Below, piece by piece: positions 40,010 to 50,753 of a stretch of DNA of 64,000 nucleotides; positions within the stretch are counted from its first letter, which is position 1, and each line of letters begins with the position of its first letter. A program made the translations under genes and the position numbers. Where the stretch lies: the NCBI RefSeq assembly GCF_019038465.1, contig NZ_JAFKRH010000042.1, positions 41,720-105,719 on the forward strand, read 5' to 3'. The notes under the pieces were generated by a model. That model made no database searches. It saw only the letters and a program-made list of their open reading frames with translations, and had not been told where the DNA came from. The DNA is from Synechococcus sp. CCY 0621. Its GTDB lineage: Bacteria > Cyanobacteriota > Cyanobacteriia > PCC-6307 > Cyanobiaceae.

Positions 40010-40097
40010 CGAGATGTCGTTCGGGGCCGGGGAGATTGGCAGATGCCGGAGCCCATTTATGCACGCCAGCTCCGTTCAAGCCTTGGCGAAGGGCTGA

Positions 40098-40340
40098 TCA
40101 GGATTCCGGTGCCAGGGGCTGGCCGAGGTCTTCCCGCAACTTACGGATGCGCTGCAGCAGGCGCAGGCGGCGGCTGCGGGCCGTGAGGGTGAGGAACAGC
40201 CGGATCGGCACATAGACCAGGGCCATCAGCAGGCCGAGGGCGGCGATCAGCAGAAACACCATGCCATCGGCACTGGTACTGGGTGCCAGGGCCGACTCGG
40301 TGGCCGCACTGTCGAGGGTCTGCTGCAGCAGGTCTTCCAT
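40098..40340 (-). CDS. small single-helix membrane protein, function unknown
   Basis: An 80-residue protein from ATG 40340. An acidic/Ser-rich N-terminus (MEDLLQQTLDSAATES) is followed by one helix (about 27-50, MVFLLIAALGLLMALVYVPI) and a basic tail (LTARSRRLRLLQRIRKLRED). I recognise no named family. It is divergent from groL, with 135 bp between starts. The frame stays open upstream, but that stretch is antisense to groL. Confidence 0.6.
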   Translation of the reverse strand: MEDLLQQTLDSAATESALAPSTSADGMVFLLIAALGLLMALVYVPIRLFLTLTARSRRLRLLQRIRKLREDLGQPLAPES

Positions 40341-40385
40341 GCTGTGAAGGTACCTCCTGCGACGGGGGTCCGCAGCCGACCCTGA

Positions 40386-42134
<1,749 letters not shown>

Positions 42135-42169
42135 GCCCCCTCGGGGGCCATGGCCGGTTGGGCTGGGGC

Positions 42170-42874
42170 TCAGCCGGCCATCGCCTTCACGTAGGCGGCG
42201 ACCTGCAGATCCACGCCGGTGATCGCCGTTCCCACCACAACGGCATCGGCGCCACCGTCCAGGGCACGGGACGCCTGCGGCTGGCTGGCGATCCCCCCTT
42301 CGCAGATCAGCGCCACAGCCTCTGGAAGGTCACGCCGCAAAGGCCCCAGCAGGTCCCAGGCCGGGGGCTGCAGCGAGGCGGTGGCCTCGGTGTAGCCATA
42401 GAGGGTGGTGCCGACCCATGGGCAACCCAGGGCCGCCGCCCGCAAACCGTTCGCGACGCTGTCCACATCCGCCATCAGCGGAGCGCCCAGTTCCGTGCGG
42501 GCGCGCCGGATCAGGTCCTCCAGCGCCTGGCCATCGGGGCGTGGACGCTCGGTGGCATCGATGGCCACCACATCGGCTCCAGCCGCCCAGACGGCACGGA
42601 TCTCCTCCCAGCCGGGGGTGATGTACACGGCGCTGTCCGGGAATGTGCGCTTCCAGAGCCCCACGATCAGGGCCCCGGGGCAGCGGCGGCGCACCGCGCC
42701 GATGTGCTCCGGACTCTCGAGCCGCACCCCGGCGGCCCCCTGGCGCAGGCTGGCCTCCGCCATCGCGGCGATCACGGCCGGATCGCGCATGGGCGAACCC
42801 TCCGGTGCCTGCACCGACACGATCAGGCGGCCGTTCAGGGCGGCGCGTTCAGGCAGGGGACGGGACGACAGCAT
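42170..42874 (-). CDS. nanE: N-acetylmannosamine-6-phosphate 2-epimerase (NanE-like)
   Basis: A 234-residue TIM barrel from ATG 42874. LIVSVQAPEGSPMRDP, AAGVRLESPEHIGAVR, LIVGLWKRTFPDSAVYITP, DVVAIDATERPRPDG and ALICEGGIASQPQASRALDG match NanE, including the catalytic Lys in WKR and the C-terminal phosphate-binding VVVGTAITG. It interconverts ManNAc-6-P and GlcNAc-6-P. Last in a run of co-directional genes starting at ctaA; convergent with groL, 35 bp apart. Confidence 0.88.
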   Translation of the reverse strand: MLSSRPLPERAALNGRLIVSVQAPEGSPMRDPAVIAAMAEASLRQGAAGVRLESPEHIGAVRRRCPGALIVGLWKRTFPDSAVYITPGWEEIRAVWAAGADVVAIDATERPRPDGQALEDLIRRARTELGAPLMADVDSVANGLRAAALGCPWVGTTLYGYTEATASLQPPAWDLLGPLRRDLPEAVALICEGGIASQPQASRALDGGADAVVVGTAITGVDLQVAAYVKAMAG

Positions 42875-42895
42875 GGACGGCGGTAAAAGGGATGA

Positions 42896-43393
42896 TCAGC
42901 TGGCGCGACGATGCTGGGGATCGCCGGACAGCCAGGAGCGCAGCCCGGCCAGGGTGGAGGGCGCCGGGGCCGGGGGTGTGCCCGGGGGAAGAACGCTGAG
43001 GCGGGAGGCCTCGGGCAGGGACGTGGCAGCGGACACGGGCTCGGGAACCAGCGCGAGGTGAGCCGTCGCCTCCACGGCAGGCAGCGGCGGCGTCGAGAAG
43101 GCCGCTTCCAGGGCCGCAAAGGCATCGTCCACGCCAGGAGCCATCGGATTGGGGCGATCCAACCCAGGGGCCGTGGGGGCAACGGCCGGTCCCTCCAGGT
43201 GCTGGCGGAGCCACTCGCCGGCCTCGCTGCCCTGCTGGGCGATCAGGCTGCCGGTGCGGAACTGCTCCAGCGAACCAACCCCGTGGCGGTGGGCCCACTG
43301 GCGGATCAGACGGGCCGTGGCGGTGGTATCCCTGCGGTGGATGGCCTCGAGCAGCAGGTTGGAGAGCTCGGGCCGGGTGGGGGGCAGGGACAC
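42896..43393 (-). CDS. hypothetical protein, Pro-rich C-terminal half
   Basis: A 165-residue protein from GTG 43393. The N-terminal part (about 1-65) looks folded and helical: ELSNLLLEAIHRRDTTATAR, LIRQWAHRHGVGSLEQFR, SEAGEWLRQHL. The rest is Ala/Pro-rich and probably disordered, ending with a short LAGLRSWLSGD. No membrane helix or named family. It begins 10 bp after the ABC-2 permease stop, so it is probably cotranscribed with the exporter and may assist it. Confidence 0.6.
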   Translation of the reverse strand: MSLPPTRPELSNLLLEAIHRRDTTATARLIRQWAHRHGVGSLEQFRTGSLIAQQGSEAGEWLRQHLEGPAVAPTAPGLDRPNPMAPGVDDAFAALEAAFSTPPLPAVEATAHLALVPEPVSAATSLPEASRLSVLPPGTPPAPAPSTLAGLRSWLSGDPQHRRAS

Positions 43394-43403
43394 GGAAGGG
43401 GCG

Positions 43404-44267
43404 TCAGGTGAGCTTGCGATCCAGCATCGGGCGGATCAACAGGAACAGACCCGCCGCCAGGCCCGCCAGGATGGCGAGGCAGGTGGCCGCATTGAGGGAC
43501 CCGTAGGGCGCCACCAGCACCACGTCGGTGAGGCGGAACGACCCCGCGTAGGCGGCGCGAATCGGTTCAATCGCGAAGGTAAGGGGATTCAGGGCCGCCA
43601 GCCAGCCCAACCAGGGGGGCATGAAGGAAATCGGTGCCAACGCAGTGCTGGCGAACAGCAGGGGAAGGTTGGCCACGAAGATCACGGCGATCAGTTCGAT
43701 GTGGCCCGGCAGGGCGAAGGCCAGGCCGAGGCTGAGGGCGGTGACAGCGAAGACGAGCAGCAGCAGGGTGACCAGCACGAGCAGCAGCCCCGCCCCACCG
43801 GGCCAGCCATAGCCCAACAGGGCGGCGGTGGCCATGATCGCCAGGCTCTGCACCAGGCTCAGGCTGGTGATGTAGAGCACCGAGGCGAAGACGATCGAAC
43901 TGCGGGAGCGCAGCGGCGCCACCAGCAGCCGGTTGAGGAAGCCGAACTCGCGGTCAAACATCACCGGCAGGCCGGCATTGAGGGCGGCACTGAAGGCGGT
44001 GAACACGATCACCCCGGCCCCCAGGAAGCGGCCGTAGCTGATGCCCCCGGGCAGCAGGCCCTCGGGGGCGTTGGCGAACAGGGCCCCGAACAGCACCAGC
44101 CAGATCAGGGGCTGAAGCACCCCCGCCACGAGGGTGGACGGACGCCGGGCCAGCTGGACGAACAGGCGACGGGTGAGGGCGAGGGTCTCCTGGGAGATCT
44201 CGGCGAAGGCCGAGGGCTCCGTGCTGGCGGAGGGGATGGGGGCGAGGGAGGGGCTGGCGCTGGTCAT
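43404..44267 (-). CDS. ABC-2 type transporter permease
   Basis: A 287-residue membrane protein with six helices (first at about 48-68). PLIWLVLFGALFANAPEG and FLGAGVIVFTAFSAALNAGL followed by MFDREFGFLNRLLVAPLRSR are the DrrB/NodJ-like ABC-2 signature; PISFMPPWLGWLAALNPLTF sits before the last helices. It pairs with the ATPase whose stop lies 19 bp upstream. Export of a lipid, pigment, drug or glycan precursor is typical; the substrate is unknown. Confidence 0.92.
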   Translation of the reverse strand: MTSASPSLAPIPSASTEPSAFAEISQETLALTRRLFVQLARRPSTLVAGVLQPLIWLVLFGALFANAPEGLLPGGISYGRFLGAGVIVFTAFSAALNAGLPVMFDREFGFLNRLLVAPLRSRSSIVFASVLYITSLSLVQSLAIMATAALLGYGWPGGAGLLLVLVTLLLLVFAVTALSLGLAFALPGHIELIAVIFVANLPLLFASTALAPISFMPPWLGWLAALNPLTFAIEPIRAAYAGSFRLTDVVLVAPYGSLNAATCLAILAGLAAGLFLLIRPMLDRKLT

Positions 44268-44286
44268 GGGGATTCGGGGGTGCGGG

Positions 44287-45309
44287 TCATCGCATCGACT
44301 GCTTGCGTTCCTCCTTGAGGTCCCGGCGACCCGCCACGGAAAGTTCCGCGTCGCTCAGGGTGCGGCCGGTGGCCTGAAGGTAGACGTCATCCAGGCTGGG
44401 GCGGCTCTGGGCCAGGGCGAACACCGGCAGCTGGGCCTCGGCCAGCTGGTGCCGCAGGGTTTCCACCACGCCGCTGTCCTCCACCACGAGGTTGAGGGAA
44501 TAGCCCTGGGCGCGGTTGACCACCACCTGGCGGACGCCGCGGCAGGCCTGGAGAAGGTCGCGCACCCGGCTCGCCTCCTGTTCATCACTGAATTCCCGCA
44601 CCCGCAGCGTCACCCGGTCGCCACCGAGGGCCCCTTTGAGGGCCGCGGGCGTGCCTTCGGCGATCACCCGGCCGCCGTCGATGATGGCCAGGCGGTCGGC
44701 CAGGGCATCCACCTCCTCGAGGTAGTGGCTGCTGAGCAGCACCGTGGTGCCCTGATCGCGCAGCTGCTGAAGCACCTGCCAGATGGTGGCGCGACTCTCG
44801 ATGTCGAGGCCCACCGTGGGTTCATCGAGCACCAGCACCCTGGGCCGGTGCAGCAGCCCGGCGGCCAGGTCGAGGCGTCGGCGCATGCCGCCGGAGTAGC
44901 TGCCGCAGCGGCGGTCAATCCAGGCCTCCATGGCGAGGAGCTCAATCAGCTCGGCCGTGCGGGCGAGGCGGTCGGCGGCTGGCATGTGATGGAGATCCGC
45001 CTGGAGGTGCAGCAGCTCCCTGCCGCTGAGGATCTTGTCGATGGCCACATCCTGGGCGACATAGCCAAGCAAACGCCGGACCTTGCGGGGTTCGGCCAGG
45101 GCATCCACCCCGGCCACCTGGACCTGGCCGGCATCGGGAGCCAGGAGGGTGCAAAGGATGCGGAGGGCCGTGGTCTTGCCGGCGCCGTTGGGCCCAAGCA
45201 GTCCGTAGAGGGAGCCTGCCGGCACACTCAAGGAGAGGTCGTCCAGGGCCTGCACCGGCTCAACCTTGCGGCCGCCGAAACGCTTGCTGAGGTGCTGGAG
45301 CTCGATCAA
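44287..45309 (-). CDS. ABC exporter ATP-binding protein (DrrA-like)
   Basis: A 340-residue ATPase. Walker A GPNGAGKTT is at about 39-47, GYVAQDVAIDKILSGRE follows, the signature is YSGGMRRRLDLAAGLL and Walker B VLVLDEPTVGLD; the H-loop is LSSHY. The extended C-terminal region (about 225-340) is typical of DrrA-type exporters with ABC-2 permeases. It lies 38 bp after ctaB and 19 bp before the permease, in the ctaA-ctaB transcription unit. Confidence 0.93.
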   Translation of the reverse strand: MIELQHLSKRFGGRKVEPVQALDDLSLSVPAGSLYGLLGPNGAGKTTALRILCTLLAPDAGQVQVAGVDALAEPRKVRRLLGYVAQDVAIDKILSGRELLHLQADLHHMPAADRLARTAELIELLAMEAWIDRRCGSYSGGMRRRLDLAAGLLHRPRVLVLDEPTVGLDIESRATIWQVLQQLRDQGTTVLLSSHYLEEVDALADRLAIIDGGRVIAEGTPAALKGALGGDRVTLRVREFSDEQEASRVRDLLQACRGVRQVVVNRAQGYSLNLVVEDSGVVETLRHQLAEAQLPVFALAQSRPSLDDVYLQATGRTLSDAELSVAGRRDLKEERKQSMR

Positions 45310-45347
45310 GCCGGGATCAATCGCGAAGGGCCGGAAGCGAGGTCAAT

Positions 45348-46343
45348 CTAGGCAGCTGCCGCGGGGGCCAGATGGAGCGCGGCGGCCACCAGGGCGCCCG
45401 GGGCCCCGGCGGTGGCCAGGGGGGTACGCGCCAGCACCAGCAGCAGGCAGATGCCGAAGAGGTAGAAGATCGACCAGCGGAACATGCTCCGGGCCCGGCG
45501 GGGATCTCTGGGATCCTCGAGCAGGCTGGCGCTGAGCTGGAGCAGCCTGGCGTTGAAGGGCAGCACCAACAGGCCGTACAGCCAACCGCCGCTGGGCAGG
45601 GCCACCACACCGGCCAAGCTCATCGCCACCGTGACCCAGCTGTAGCGGCGGATCGCCCCGGCCGTGACCTCCAGGCCCTTCACCACGGGCAGCATCGGGA
45701 TGCCGACGGAGCGGTAATCCTCGTGCAGGAGCAGGGCCAGGGCCCAGAAATGGGCCGGTGTCCAGACCATCACCAGGCTGAACAGCCACCAGCTGCTCCA
45801 GCCCAGGTGGCCGGTGGCGGCGGCCGCTCCCACCAGGGGGGGAATGGCGCCGGCGATGCCGCCGATGACGATGTTCTGGGTGGTGCGGGGTTTGAGCAGG
45901 GCCGTGTAAAGCAGCACGTAGCTGCACAGCCCCAGCAGGGCCAGGGAGGCGGCCAGGGCGTTCACCCCCAGGACGAGCACCAGCACAGAAGCGACCGTGA
46001 GTCCGACGGCCAGGGCAAAGGCCTGGCGTTGCGCCAGCCGGCCCGACGGCAGCGCACGGCGACTGGTCCGCTGCATGCGGCCATCGAGTTCCTGCTCCCA
46101 GAGGCAGTTGAGAACGCCGGCCGCCGCCGAGGCCATCGAGCCACCCACCAGGGTGCAAGCCAGCCGCACCGGATCGAGGGGCCAGGCGGCTGTGAGGGCC
46201 ATGCCTCCCACCGTGGTGGCGAGCAGCAGCGGGATCAGCCGCGGCTTGGCCACTTCAAGCCAGGCCGGCAACTTAACCGAGGGTCGGATCGCTGCCGGCG
46301 CCGGGGATGAAGCGATGGCCGACACGGCACTGACACTAACCAT
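45348..46343 (-). CDS. ctaB: protoheme IX farnesyltransferase (heme O synthase)
   Basis: A 331-residue membrane protein from ATG 46343 with eight to nine helices. [18 protein letters not shown] (about 31-48) opens the UbiA fold; the first substrate motif is [20 protein letters not shown], in which NDxxDRxxD is relaxed to N-x-x-x-E-x-x-x-[41 protein letters not shown] and [10 protein letters not shown] are classic CtaB marks. It converts heme B to heme O, the CtaA substrate. Its start overlaps the ctaA stop by 8 bp. Confidence 0.95.
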   Translation of the reverse strand: MVSVSAVSAIASSPAPAAIRPSVKLPAWLEVAKPRLIPLLLATTVGGMALTAAWPLDPVRLACTLVGGSMASAAAGVLNCLWEQELDGRMQRTSRRALPSGRLAQRQAFALAVGLTVASVLVLVLGVNALAASLALLGLCSYVLLYTALLKPRTTQNIVIGGIAGAIPPLVGAAAATGHLGWSSWWLFSLVMVWTPAHFWALALLLHEDYRSVGIPMLPVVKGLEVTAGAIRRYSWVTVAMSLAGVVALPSGGWLYGLLVLPFNARLLQLSASLLEDPRDPRRARSMFRWSIFYLFGICLLLVLARTPLATAGAPGALVAAALHLAPAAAA

Positions 46344-47301
46344 GGGCCACCTCAAGAGGGGTAGGAACGGAAGGGGACAGGAACGACAATCCCCAGAGGC
46401 CACCCAGCACTCCCACCAGCAGGGCAGCGGTGAGCTGGTGGGCCACGGTGACGGCCGGGACGGCCAGCTGGAGTCGCAGGGTGAGCACCCCGAGCACCAC
46501 CTGGACCACCACCAGGCCGGCGGCGGCGAAGGCCAGACCCCTCGGCCGGCCGTGGCCGGCTGGGAGAGCCAGGGAGGCAGCAGCCAGGAGCAGCACCGCG
46601 ACGGCCGCCGGGTAGGCCCCCTGGCGGTGCAGGAACAACCAGCGGCAACCTTCCCCGGCCTGGACACAGAGATCAGCGGCCCAGCGGCTGGCCATCGCCC
46701 CACCCAGCAGGCATTGGGCAGCGACGAGCGTGGCGGCCAGCACCGGCAGGGGGCTCCACCAGCTCGGCAGGGACCTGGACGCGGCAGCGGCAGCCTCCGG
46801 CTCAGGGCGCTCCAGCCCCTGATGCATGGCGCTCAGCAGCAGCACCAGGGTGAGGGCGGTGGCCAGATGCAGGGTGACGGTGGGCGGGGCCAGCTGGCTG
46901 AGCACGGTGAGGGCCCCCAGTCCCCCTTGCACCGCCACAAGGGCCAGGGCCAGGCCGGAGGTCCAGGGTAGCCAGCCCGGGAAGCGGATCCGGAAGCGCA
47001 GGCTGAGGGTGAACAACAGCAGCAGGGCAACCCCCACCAGGAAGGCGTCGAGCCGGTGGAACCACTCCAGGAAGACCTGCAGGTTCCACTGGCGACCCGG
47101 CCAGAGCACCCCGTAACAGAGGGGCCAGTCTGGGCAGGCCAGGCCCGCTTCCATCACCCGGGTGGCACCGCCGATCGCCACCAGGGCCACCAGGGCGACA
47201 ACGAGGTGGGCCGTGAGCAGGGGCACCAGGCGCAGGGGCCAGCTGGCCCCCTCTGAGGACCGTGGCCGGGACAGGATTTGCGCGGACGGCGCCACGGCCA
47301 T
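46336..47301 (-). CDS. ctaA: heme A synthase
   Basis: A 321-residue protein with about eight helices. [20 protein letters not shown] (about 44-63) carries the conserved Cys pair of the first loop; [28 protein letters not shown] and the second-half [14 protein letters not shown] provide the four heme-ligand His positions, with the second cysteine loop at [11 protein letters not shown]. It oxidises heme O to heme A for the ctaD oxidase. Divergent from ctaC across a 198-bp region carrying inverted repeats. Confidence 0.95.
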   Translation of the reverse strand: MAVAPSAQILSRPRSSEGASWPLRLVPLLTAHLVVALVALVAIGGATRVMEAGLACPDWPLCYGVLWPGRQWNLQVFLEWFHRLDAFLVGVALLLLFTLSLRFRIRFPGWLPWTSGLALALVAVQGGLGALTVLSQLAPPTVTLHLATALTLVLLLSAMHQGLERPEPEAAAAASRSLPSWWSPLPVLAATLVAAQCLLGGAMASRWAADLCVQAGEGCRWLFLHRQGAYPAAVAVLLLAAASLALPAGHGRPRGLAFAAAGLVVVQVVLGVLTLRLQLAVPAVTVAHQLTAALLVGVLGGLWGLSFLSPSVPTPLEVAHG

Positions 47302-47344
47302 GAAGCAGGTGCTCTTTGGGCACCCAAGTTAGCGGCCATTCAAA

Positions 47345-47364
47345 GATGTGCGAATCAGCACATC
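47345..47364. promoter_or_regulatory. inverted repeat in the ctaA/ctaC divergent region
   Basis: GATGTGC-GAATCA-GCACATC: perfect 7-bp arms and a 6-bp spacer, 44 bp upstream of ctaA and 136 bp upstream of ctaC. A direct repeat GTGCGAA (47348-47354 and 47365-47371, 17 bp apart) overlaps it. The shape suits a dimeric repressor or activator; the regulator is unknown. Confidence 0.5.
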
Positions 47365-47381
47365 GTGCGAACTGAATGTGA

Positions 47382-47396
47382 AATTTCTCCGAAATT
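47382..47396. promoter_or_regulatory. second inverted repeat in the ctaA/ctaC divergent region
   Basis: AATTTC-TCC-GAAATT: perfect 6-bp arms with a 3-bp spacer, 17 bp from the first palindrome and in the same AT-rich patch of an otherwise GC-rich region. It may be another operator or part of a promoter. Confidence 0.4.
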
Positions 47397-47499
47397 GCTT
47401 CTCTGGCTACAACGAACGCACGGCCCGCGAACGGCCTTCCATAAGCTGTTGAGCTCAGGAGCGCTCCACCCTCCCGAGCGCCGTCCCGCCGCCGCCACC

Positions 47500-48378
47500 G
47501 TGCCGATTCCCTCCTCCCTGGTCACCCTGCTGGTGGGCATGGCGCTCGTCCTGTCCGGCCTCTGGGTCGGCTACAACGTCAACCTGCTCCCGCTCGCCGC
47601 CAGCGCCAACGCGCCTGTCTACGACTCCCTGTTCCGGGTCCTGTTCATCATCGGCACGATCCTGTTCCTGGGCATCGTCGGCCTGGTGGTGTTCAGCCTG
47701 GTGCGTTTCCGCCGTCGGGCCGGCGACCAGACGGACGGTCTGGCGATCGAAGGCAACCTGCCGCTCGAACTGGTCTGGACGGCGATCCCGGCAATCGTGG
47801 TTCTGTTCGTGGGTCTTTACAGCTACGACATCTACCAACGGATGGGCGGCATGAGCAGCCTCAACGACCATTCCGCCATGCATCAAATGCCCGCGATGGA
47901 AACCATGGAGGCTTCGGTGACTGGCGCCGAAGGTGCCCCAGACCCTGCAGCCCGGGTCTGGGGGGGCATCGGCACCGGGGCCGGGGAAACCAATGTGCTG
48001 CCGGTGGAGGTGACGGCCATGCAGTTCGCCTTCATCTTCCACTACCCGGAAGGGGACATCACCAGCGGCGAGCTCCACGTGCCCAATGGCCGCCCGGTGG
48101 AACTGCGCATGAAGGCCAACGACGTGATCCACGCCTTCTGGGTGCCCCAGTTCCGGATCAAGCAGGACGTGATCCCCGGCCAGCCCACCGTGCTCACCTT
48201 CACCCCCACCAAGGCGGGCAGCTACCCGATCATCTGCGCCGAGCTCTGTGGTCCGTACCACGGCGGCATGCGCTCCACCGTGGTGGTGCACGAACCGGAT
48301 GCCTACGACACCTGGCTGCTGAAGAACAGCCCCGTGAAGGCCACGGTCGCCAGCGCCCCGAGCACCCCCACCGCCTGA
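47500..48378 (+). CDS. ctaC: cytochrome c oxidase subunit II
   Basis: A 292-residue protein from GTG 47500; an earlier TTG in frame is possible. Helix 1 is about 8-28, helix 2 about 47-67 with a further hydrophobic stretch (about 92-108). The CuA ligands are intact: H211 (VIHAFWVPQF) and C246, E248, C250, H254, M257 in CAELCGPYHGGM. A Met/His-rich segment (about 115-136; six Met, two His) lies between the membrane part and the CuA domain, with a Gly/Ala linker after it. ctaD follows after 47 bp. Confidence 0.95.
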   Translation: MPIPSSLVTLLVGMALVLSGLWVGYNVNLLPLAASANAPVYDSLFRVLFIIGTILFLGIVGLVVFSLVRFRRRAGDQTDGLAIEGNLPLELVWTAIPAIVVLFVGLYSYDIYQRMGGMSSLNDHSAMHQMPAMETMEASVTGAEGAPDPAARVWGGIGTGAGETNVLPVEVTAMQFAFIFHYPEGDITSGELHVPNGRPVELRMKANDVIHAFWVPQFRIKQDVIPGQPTVLTFTPTKAGSYPIICAELCGPYHGGMRSTVVVHEPDAYDTWLLKNSPVKATVASAPSTPTA

Positions 48379-48425
48379 TCGTTCGCTCTCCAGATTTTTC
48401 CCTCCGCCCGATCGTTCCAGCCCCG

Positions 48426-50093
48426 ATGACCGTCGCTTCCCCCAACGACTTCCAGGACAGTCTCCAGCCCCAGGGCTGGCTGCGCTATTTCAGCTTCAGC
48501 CTCGACCACAAGGTGATCGGCATCCAGTATCTGGTGACCGGCTTCCTCTTTTATTTCATCGGCGGTGCCTTGGCGGGGGTGATCCGGGCCGAGCTGGCTA
48601 GCCCGATCTCCGATTTCGTGAGCCGCGAAACCTACAACGAAGTTCTCACGCTGCACGGCACCGTGATGATCTTCCTGTGGATCGTGCCGGTGGTGAATGG
48701 CGGCTTCGGCAATTATCTGATTCCCTTCTATGTGGGTGCCAGGGACATGGCCTTTCCCAGGCTCAATGCCGTGGCCTTCTGGATGATTCCGCCGGCCGGA
48801 ATTCTGCTGATCGGCAGCTATTTCATCACCGGGGCCGCCCAGTCCGGCTGGACCGCCTACCCACCGCTGAGCCTCACCACCCCCGCCCTGGGGCAGGTTG
48901 TCTGGATCGTGAGTGTCCTGCTGCTGGGGGGCAGCTCCATCTTCGGCGGCATCAATTTCATCGCCACCGTTCTCAAGCTGCGGCGGCCGGGGCTGAAGCT
49001 GATGCAGCTGCCGATGTACTGCTGGGCGATGCTCGGCACCAGCATCCTGGTGGTCCTCTCCACCCCCGTGCTGGCCGGCACCCTGCTGCTGCTCAGCTTC
49101 GACATCGTGGCCCACACAGGCTTCTTCAACCCCGCCCTGGGTGGAAATGTGGTGGTCTACCAGCACCTCTTCTGGTTCTATTCCCACCCGGCGGTCTACA
49201 TCATGGTGCTGCCGGCCTTCGGCCTGGTGAGCGAAATCCTGCCCATCCACTCCCGCAAGCCCCTGTTCGGCTACACCACGATGGTGTACTCCATCCTGGC
49301 CATCGTCGTGCTGGGTCTGGTGGTCTGGGCGCACCACATGTTCACCAGCGGCACGCCCCCATGGATGCGCCTGTTCTTCACGATCGCCACCTCGTTCATC
49401 GCCGTGCCGACCGGCATCAAGTTCTTCAACTGGTTGGCCACTCTCTGGGGCGGCAAGCTGGCCCTGAACAGCGCCATGCTCTTTTCCTGCGCCTTCATCG
49501 TCAATTTCGTGTTCGGTGGGATCACCGGAGTTGCCCTGGCCCAGGTTCCCTTCGACATCCACGTCCACGACACCTATTTCGTGGTCGGCCACTTCCATTA
49601 CATCGTCTATGGCGGCACGGTGTTCGTGATTTTCGCCTCCATCTACCACTGGTATCCGAAGTTCACCGGACGGATGCTCAACGAGGATCTGGGTCGCCTG
49701 CACTTTCTGCTCACCTTCGTGGGCTTCAACCTCTGCTTCGCACCCCAGCACTGGCTGGGCCTGAACGGCATGCCCCGCCGGGTCGCGGAGTACGACCCCA
49801 GCTTCACCACCCTCAACCAGATCAGCAGTGTGGGGGCCTTGCTGATGGCCATCAGCAGCCTGCCCTTCCTCTACAACGTCCTGGTAAGCGCCTTCAAGGG
49901 CCAGGTGGCCGGCGACAACCCCTGGAACGCCCTCACCCCTGAGTGGCTCACCTCTTCACCGCCGCCGGTGGAGAACTGGATCGGTGCAGCGCCGCTGGTG
50001 GAACACCCCTACGGTTACGGCGTTGACGAAGACGCCCTGAGTGTGGAGGCCGCCACAGGCAGGGACCTCTGGAGCGGCACCGGTCGCCGCTGA
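48426..50093 (+). CDS. ctaD: cytochrome c oxidase subunit I
   Basis: A 555-residue, twelve-helix protein from ATG 48426. LTLHGTVMIFLWIVPVVNGG carries the first low-spin heme His; WFYSHPAVYIMVLPAFG has the CuB His and the cross-linked Tyr; WAHHMFTSG gives two further CuB His; HVHDTYFVVGHFHYI supplies the high-spin and second low-spin heme ligands. It reduces O2 and pumps protons in the terminal oxidase, using heme A from CtaA/CtaB. Confidence 0.98.
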   Translation: MTVASPNDFQDSLQPQGWLRYFSFSLDHKVIGIQYLVTGFLFYFIGGALAGVIRAELASPISDFVSRETYNEVLTLHGTVMIFLWIVPVVNGGFGNYLIPFYVGARDMAFPRLNAVAFWMIPPAGILLIGSYFITGAAQSGWTAYPPLSLTTPALGQVVWIVSVLLLGGSSIFGGINFIATVLKLRRPGLKLMQLPMYCWAMLGTSILVVLSTPVLAGTLLLLSFDIVAHTGFFNPALGGNVVVYQHLFWFYSHPAVYIMVLPAFGLVSEILPIHSRKPLFGYTTMVYSILAIVVLGLVVWAHHMFTSGTPPWMRLFFTIATSFIAVPTGIKFFNWLATLWGGKLALNSAMLFSCAFIVNFVFGGITGVALAQVPFDIHVHDTYFVVGHFHYIVYGGTVFVIFASIYHWYPKFTGRMLNEDLGRLHFLLTFVGFNLCFAPQHWLGLNGMPRRVAEYDPSFTTLNQISSVGALLMAISSLPFLYNVLVSAFKGQVAGDNPWNALTPEWLTSSPPPVENWIGAAPLVEHPYGYGVDEDALSVEAATGRDLWSGTGRR

Positions 50094-50139
50094 TCACCCC
50101 ACCCCCATTTCCCATCCAGCCTCCCTCGTCCGTCGTGCC

Positions 50140-50742
50140 ATGACCAGCCTCGCCACCAGCACCAGTGCCACCGAAGCGGTCACCGCCGAGCCCCATGAGG
50201 GCCATGCAGATCTGAGGCTTTTCGGCCTGGCCACCTTCCTGGTGGCTGACGGCATGACCTTTGCCGGCTTCTTCGCCGCCTACCTCACCTTCCGGGCGGT
50301 CAATCCCCTGCCGGCGGGATCCACGTATGAGCTGGAACTGCTGCTGCCGTCGATCAACACCATGCTGCTGCTGGTGAGCAGTTACACCTTCCACCGCTCC
50401 GGCCGCAATCTGCTGCTGGGCCAGATGGGCCCCTGCCGCGCCTGGCTGCTGCTCACCGCGGGCCTAGGAGCCGCCTTCCTGGCCGGGCAGATGGTGGAGT
50501 ACTTCACCCTGCCCTTCGGCCTCACCGACAACCTCTTCGCCAGCACCTTCTATGCCCTGACGGGCTTTCACGGGCTGCACGTCACCCTCGGGGTGATCTG
50601 CATCCTTCTGGTCTGGTTCCAGACCCGCCAGGGCGGTCGCGTCACCAGTGCCGCCCCCTTCGGACTGGAGGCCGCCGAGCTCTACTGGCATTTCGTCGAC
50701 GGTATCTGGGTGGTCCTTTACGGGATTCTTTACCTGCTCTGA
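50140..50742 (+). CDS. ctaE: cytochrome c oxidase subunit III
   Basis: A 200-residue, five-helix form from ATG 50140. LRLFGLATFLVADGMTFAGF opens the first helix; LLVSSYTFHRSGRNLL, MVEYFTLPFGLTDNLFASTF and FYALTGFHGLHVTLGVI are family marks, and it ends ELYWHFVDGIWVVLYGILYL. It stabilises the oxidase and influences proton uptake. Third gene of ctaCDE, 46 bp after ctaD. Confidence 0.97.
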   Translation: MTSLATSTSATEAVTAEPHEGHADLRLFGLATFLVADGMTFAGFFAAYLTFRAVNPLPAGSTYELELLLPSINTMLLLVSSYTFHRSGRNLLLGQMGPCRAWLLLTAGLGAAFLAGQMVEYFTLPFGLTDNLFASTFYALTGFHGLHVTLGVICILLVWFQTRQGGRVTSAAPFGLEAAELYWHFVDGIWVVLYGILYLL

Positions 50743-50753
50743 TTCCCTGACTG

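Noticed and set aside
42135..42185. Hairpins between groL and nanE as a bidirectional terminator
   Set aside because: GCCCC/GGGGC and GGCCGG/CCGGCC can pair, but there is no T-run on either side, so it is not a supported Rho-independent terminator.
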